Shown: positions 6,579-8,631 of the stretch, in pieces | How positions within the stretch are numbered: position 1 is the first letter of the stretch | Layout: the number at the start of each line of letters is the position of its first letter | NCBI GenBank assembly: GCA_021414045.1 | Contig: JAIOPF010000284.1 | Location: 1 to 8,631, forward strand | Reading direction: 5' to 3' | DNA: 8,631 nucleotides | Origin: Deltaproteobacteria bacterium | GTDB taxonomy: Bacteria; UBA10199; DSSB01 | Position numbers and translations under genes: made by a program | Notes under the pieces: generated by a model | What the model saw: only the letters and a program-made list of their open reading frames with translations | What the model was told of the DNA's origin: nothing | Database searches by the model: none

Positions 6579-6582
6579 GCGA
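6571..6582. repeat. 12-base perfect palindrome holding both convergent stop codons
   Basis: TCGCTTAAGCGA is its own reverse complement. Its central TTAA supplies TAA for the aminotransferase on the plus strand and TAA for the aldolase on the minus strand. It has no T-run on either side, so it is not an obvious intrinsic terminator. Confidence 0.7.
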
Positions 6583-7630
6583 CCGTCACCTGCTTCGACA
6601 GATAGACGTCCTGAATCGCGTTCAGCAACTCCACGCCCTCTTTCATCGGCTTCTGGAAGGCCTTGCGGCCCGAGATCAGCCCCATGCCGCCGGCTCGCTT
6701 ATTGATGACCGCCGTGCGCACGGCCTGGGCCAAGTCGCCCGCTCCGCTGGAAGCGCCGCCCGAATTGATCAGGCCCGCGCGGCCCATGAAGCAATTCAAG
6801 ACTTGGTAGCGTGTAAGATCGATGGGATGGTCGGTGGAAAGCTCGCTATAGACCTTCTTGTGGGTCTTGCCAAAGTTGAGGGCATCGAAACCACCGTTGT
6901 TCTCCGGCAGCTTCTGTTTCACGATGTCGGCCTCGATGGTCGCGGCCAAGTGGTTGGCCTGGCCGGTGAGATCGGCGGCGACGTGGTAATCCTTTTCCTT
7001 GGTCTTGAATCCCGAACTTCGCAGGTAGGCCCAGAGGACGGTGACCATTCCCAGTTCGTGAGCGCGCTTGAAGGCCTGGCTGATTTCCCAAATCTGACGG
7101 CGGCTCTCCGGTGAACCGAAGTAGACCGTCGCGCCAATACCCACAGCACCCATGTCGAAGGCTTGTTCGACTTGGGCGAAGAGGCTCTGGTCGTAGGTAT
7201 TGGGATAGCTCAAGAATTCGTTGTGGTTGATCTTGAGCAGGAAGGGAATCTTGTGGGCATACTTCCTAGCCACCGAACCCAGCACCCCGAGGGTGGAAGC
7301 CACGGCGTTGCAACCGCCTTCGATAGCTAATTTCACCAGGTTTTCCGGATCGAAGTAGATGGGGTTCGGAGCGAAGGAAGCGCCGGCCGAGTGCTCGATA
7401 CCTTGGTCCACCGGCAAAATCGAAAGGTAGCCGGAGCCGCTCAAGCGCCCATGATTGAATAGGGACTGCATGTTGCGGAGCACCGGAATCGAGCGATCCG
7501 TCGAGGCAAAGATCCTATCCACGAAATCGGGCCCCGGCAGGTGCAGGCTGTCCTTGGAAACCGTCTTGCATTGATGGCCCAGAAGACCTTCCGCCTCGTC
7601 ACCTAAAAGTTGCAAAGTCCTATCGCTCAT
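6575..7630 (-). CDS. fbaB: Class I fructose-bisphosphate aldolase (FbaB/DhnA type)
   Basis: Reversible cleavage of fructose 1,6-bisphosphate to dihydroxyacetone phosphate and glyceraldehyde 3-phosphate via a lysine Schiff base. This archaeal-type class I family also occurs in many bacteria, often serving gluconeogenesis. The 351 residues equal the usual FbaB length. Motifs: [13 protein letters not shown] (71-83); [11 protein letters not shown] (134-144); [19 protein letters not shown] (164-182); [12 protein letters not shown] (233-244), where Lys238 is the likely Schiff-base lysine; INSGGASSG (288-296) and [14 protein letters not shown] (315-328), the two phosphate-binding loops. No metal-dependent class II motif is present. 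The start is supported by AAGGGAG on the minus strand, ten bases before ATG. Upstream lies a structured region ending in an intrinsic terminator (7721-7784), so expression is either controlled by attenuation or driven by a separate promoter in the remaining 90 bases. Confidence 0.95.
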   Translation of the reverse strand: MSDRTLQLLGDEAEGLLGHQCKTVSKDSLHLPGPDFVDRIFASTDRSIPVLRNMQSLFNHGRLSGSGYLSILPVDQGIEHSAGASFAPNPIYFDPENLVKLAIEGGCNAVASTLGVLGSVARKYAHKIPFLLKINHNEFLSYPNTYDQSLFAQVEQAFDMGAVGIGATVYFGSPESRRQIWEISQAFKRAHELGMVTVLWAYLRSSGFKTKEKDYHVAADLTGQANHLAATIEADIVKQKLPENNGGFDALNFGKTHKKVYSELSTDHPIDLTRYQVLNCFMGRAGLINSGGASSGAGDLAQAVRTAVINKRAGGMGLISGRKAFQKPMKEGVELLNAIQDVYLSKQVTVA

Positions 7631-7720
7631 AAATGTTATACTCCCTTTGGCTTAGTCATGAAGCGCTGCGATCTTTTCAAGATGGGAGGAAGTATTCAAA
7701 AAGGCTGGCTGCGGTCCATC

Positions 7721-7784
7721 AAAAAAAAACCCAATCAGTATTTCCCGCAAGTTTGGCAATCCTTGCGAGAACCCTGATTGGGTT
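7721..7784 (-). terminator. Strong rho-independent terminator (or attenuator) upstream of the aldolase gene
   Basis: On the minus strand the arm AACCCAATCAG (7784-7774) pairs perfectly with CTGATTGGGTT (7738-7728). A second perfect inner arm, CGCAAG (7767-7762) with CTTGCG (7751-7746), closes a ten-base loop. The hairpin runs straight into T9 (7729-7721). On the plus strand the stem is followed by AACCCCC, so termination is directional toward the aldolase gene. The aldolase ATG is 90 bases beyond it. Confidence 0.85.
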
Positions 7785-7793
7785 AACCCCCTG

Positions 7794-7894
7794 GCTCCCC
7801 GGGCCGATTTTCGGCTTACCCACTCGAGACGAAGGCTCCCCGAAAACGGGCCCTCGTCTCCACCCCTAGATTCCTTAGCCTCCGTCGCTTACCC
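7794..7894. repeat. Interleaved short direct repeats inside the leader RNA
   Basis: GCTTACCC occurs at 7814-7821 and 7887-7894, and GGCTCCCC at 7834-7841 and again at 7793-7800 (plus-strand reading). In RNA sense these give two GGGUAAGC copies, each able to pair with the single UUUACCC at 7919-7913, and two GGGGAGCC copies. Confidence 0.55.
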
Positions 7895-7981
7895 GGACCC
7901 TGGCCTTGCCCTGGGTAAATGCAATGAAGATGCCAAAGGCATCGATGGCATAAATATTTAACTACTTGATTTATCGTTAGT

Positions 7982-8010
7982 TTTTTAGAGAATGCTAAAA
8001 AAATTTCCAA
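7982..8010 (-). promoter_or_regulatory. Candidate promoter for the aldolase leader RNA
   Basis: Minus-strand TTGGAA (8010-8005), a 17-base spacer and TAAAAA (7987-7982), each matching consensus at four of six positions, in a strongly AT-rich block. The predicted start is near 7975. The block is so AT-rich that other hexamer pairs are possible, including ones on the plus strand that would serve the CHAD gene. Confidence 0.35.
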
Positions 8011-8043
8011 TACGGAAAAATCATTTTGATAAGAGCTCTCAAA

Positions 8044-8631
8044 TTGAGAAAGATTGATAAAACCTCTCAAAATCGCAAACAACCCGAAAAGGTGTGGCGC
8101 CGATTTCGGGAGCTCCTGCTACGACGTTTAAAAAAATTATATAGATTAAACAAAGAGTTAAACCAAAAATCGAAGCGGGTCACCATTCATGATATTCGAG
8201 TGCTATGCCGCCGAACCCAGGGAATGTTGAGCTTATTAAAACATAGTCCCGGGAATTTTCACCTTCAGAGCACTCAAAGAGCTGTCAAAAAAATGACTAA
8301 GCTTCTCAGCCCCATTCGGAGCATGGATGTCAGCGACGGTTTAATGCGACAGCGGTTGAAAAAACTTCCCCCACCCATTCAAGAGCGCCTGGAATTTTGC
8401 AAAAAGGAATTATGGGAGCTCCGCCGTCAGACTCGAGGCATCCTCAAAAAGAATCGACCTTTCCGTTTTTCCGCCGGAAAGCTGGCCTTACCCACGAGCC
8501 CCGCGAAGGCGGAATGGTTTCTGCCCAGGCTCTTGGAACAATTGCATCTCGCCGCCGGCAAAGCCGAAAAATCCTTGATCGCCTACGAGACCAGCCGCGA
8601 CACCCCCAAACTCCACGAATTCCGCATTCGG
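8044..8631 (+). CDS. CHAD-domain protein, N-terminal part (3' end outside window)
   Basis: CHAD domains are helical bundles rich in conserved His, Arg and Lys that bind inorganic polyphosphate; many are found beside or fused to CYTH triphosphatase domains, which are not visible here. The frame is open to the right edge. Typical elements appear in order: a basic helix (VWRRFRELLLRRLKKLY), VTIHDIRVLCRRTQGML (usual VHDLRVALRRLRAxL), LLSPIRSMDVSDG (usual LGxxRDxDV), and LHEFRIR at the edge (usual LHxLRIxxKRLRY, start of the second repeat). There is no ATG before the first motif. TTG 8044 with AAGAG eight bases upstream is my choice; GTG 8092 and TTG 8026 are alternatives. The frame has a stop at 7996-7998, so the start lies after that. 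The 5' third is AT-rich with TTA and AAA codons, unlike the GC-rich 3' part and the neighbouring genes. Confidence 0.8.
   Translation, partial: MRKIDKTSQNRKQPEKVWRRFRELLLRRLKKLYRLNKELNQKSKRVTIHDIRVLCRRTQGMLSLLKHSPGNFHLQSTQRAVKKMTKLLSPIRSMDVSDGLMRQRLKKLPPPIQERLEFCKKELWELRRQTRGILKKNRPFRFSAGKLALPTSPAKAEWFLPRLLEQLHLAAGKAEKSLIAYETSRDTPKLHEFRIR

Larger units (their letters stand above)
7721..7975 (-). ncRNA. Candidate structured leader RNA or small RNA preceding the aldolase gene
   Basis: This gene-free stretch, read on the minus strand, is packed with potential RNA structure. In transcript order: a GATGCC/GGCATC hairpin with a three-base loop (7943-7929); GGGTAA (7918-7913) able to pair with TTACCC (7894-7889); a long hairpin with outer arms GAGACGA (7860-7854) and TCGTCTC (7832-7826) and an inner CCCG-TTTT-CGGG (7850-7839); a GCCGA/TCGGC hairpin (7815-7803); and the terminator at 7784-7721. 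The 5' end is placed from the promoter at 7982-8010 and is uncertain. The frames crossing this stretch, including an ATG-initiated one at 7816-8082 minus, read as Arg/Pro/Gly-rich strings without recognisable features, so I do not call it coding. I could not match it by eye to cobalamin, TPP, FMN, SAM, glycine, c-di-GMP, T-box, 6S, SRP, tmRNA or RNase P RNA. It is a good candidate for a riboswitch-like attenuator or an independent small RNA; which of the two is unresolved. Confidence 0.5.

Noticed and set aside
7633..7869. A 78-codon plus-strand frame just beyond the aldolase start
   Set aside because: It runs through the terminator hairpin, reads as Pro/Gly/Leu-rich filler, and has no supporting start signal.
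7786..7925. A tRNA, 6S RNA, SRP RNA, tmRNA or RNase P RNA in the GC-rich intergenic stretch
   Set aside because: I looked for the T-loop GGTTCGAATCC, the SRP GGAAGCAGC core, the RNase P GAGGAAAGTCC and the tmRNA ends and found none. A long-hairpin 6S-like fold cannot be strictly excluded without a covariance search.
7816..8082. An 88-codon minus-strand frame across the intergenic region
   Set aside because: No ribosome-binding site or recognisable domain, it overlaps the CHAD start region antisense, and its second half is translated structured-RNA sequence.
1..8631. CRISPR arrays, insertion sequences, phage or plasmid genes
   Set aside because: No regularly spaced repeats, transposase, integrase or replication genes are seen; the genes are mostly housekeeping or of unknown function.

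Overview
The window looks like a chromosomal segment of a GC-rich Gram-negative bacterium. It carries an RlpA-family cell-wall protein with a Sec signal peptide, and a run rsmD–coaD–class I aminotransferase of a kind I associate with 'deltaproteobacterial' lineages (Desulfobacterota, Myxococcota, Bdellovibrionota or relatives). The taxonomic placement is inference from gene order and composition, not a search result. I see no mobile element, CRISPR array, tRNA or rRNA.

Layout. Bases 1-732 hold the C-terminal half of an NAD(P)-dependent aldehyde dehydrogenase that enters from the left edge. Converging on it is a small secreted RlpA-like double-psi beta-barrel protein (743-1216, minus). Diverging from that is an M24-family metallopeptidase (1313-2458, plus). 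A secreted protein of unknown core fold with a C-terminal SHOCT helix pair follows (2486-3373, minus). A plus-strand, probably co-transcribed cluster then runs from 3494 to 6578: DUF2752 membrane protein, DUF4190 membrane protein, rsmD (16S rRNA m2G966 methyltransferase), coaD (coenzyme A biosynthesis) and a PLP aminotransferase, with gaps of 25, 16, 4 and 1 bases. A class I (FbaB/DhnA-type) fructose-bisphosphate aldolase (6575-7630, minus) converges on the aminotransferase and overlaps it by four bases at shared stop codons. The last gene (about 8044 to the right edge, plus) is the N-terminal part of a CHAD-domain protein.

The most interesting part is the gene-free stretch 7631-8043. Read on the minus strand, i.e. 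toward the aldolase gene, it has a promoter-like element in an AT-rich block, then about 250 bases of GC-rich sequence full of inverted repeats and duplicated short motifs. It ends in a strong intrinsic terminator followed by a nine-base U run, located about 90 bases before the aldolase start codon. A small alternative hairpin would sequester the first arm of the terminator. This is the layout of a transcription-attenuation leader (riboswitch-like) or of a free-standing structured small RNA. I could not match it to a known RNA family by eye.

A second pattern is promoter geometry. The RlpA-like gene and the M24 gene have no Shine-Dalgarno sequence. Each has a TTGAC-type -35, 17 bases, a TA-starting hexamer, and exactly six bases before ATG, which predicts leaderless mRNAs. 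The DUF2752 gene shows a weaker version of the same spacing. Genes inside the cluster and the SHOCT gene have ordinary ribosome-binding sites instead.
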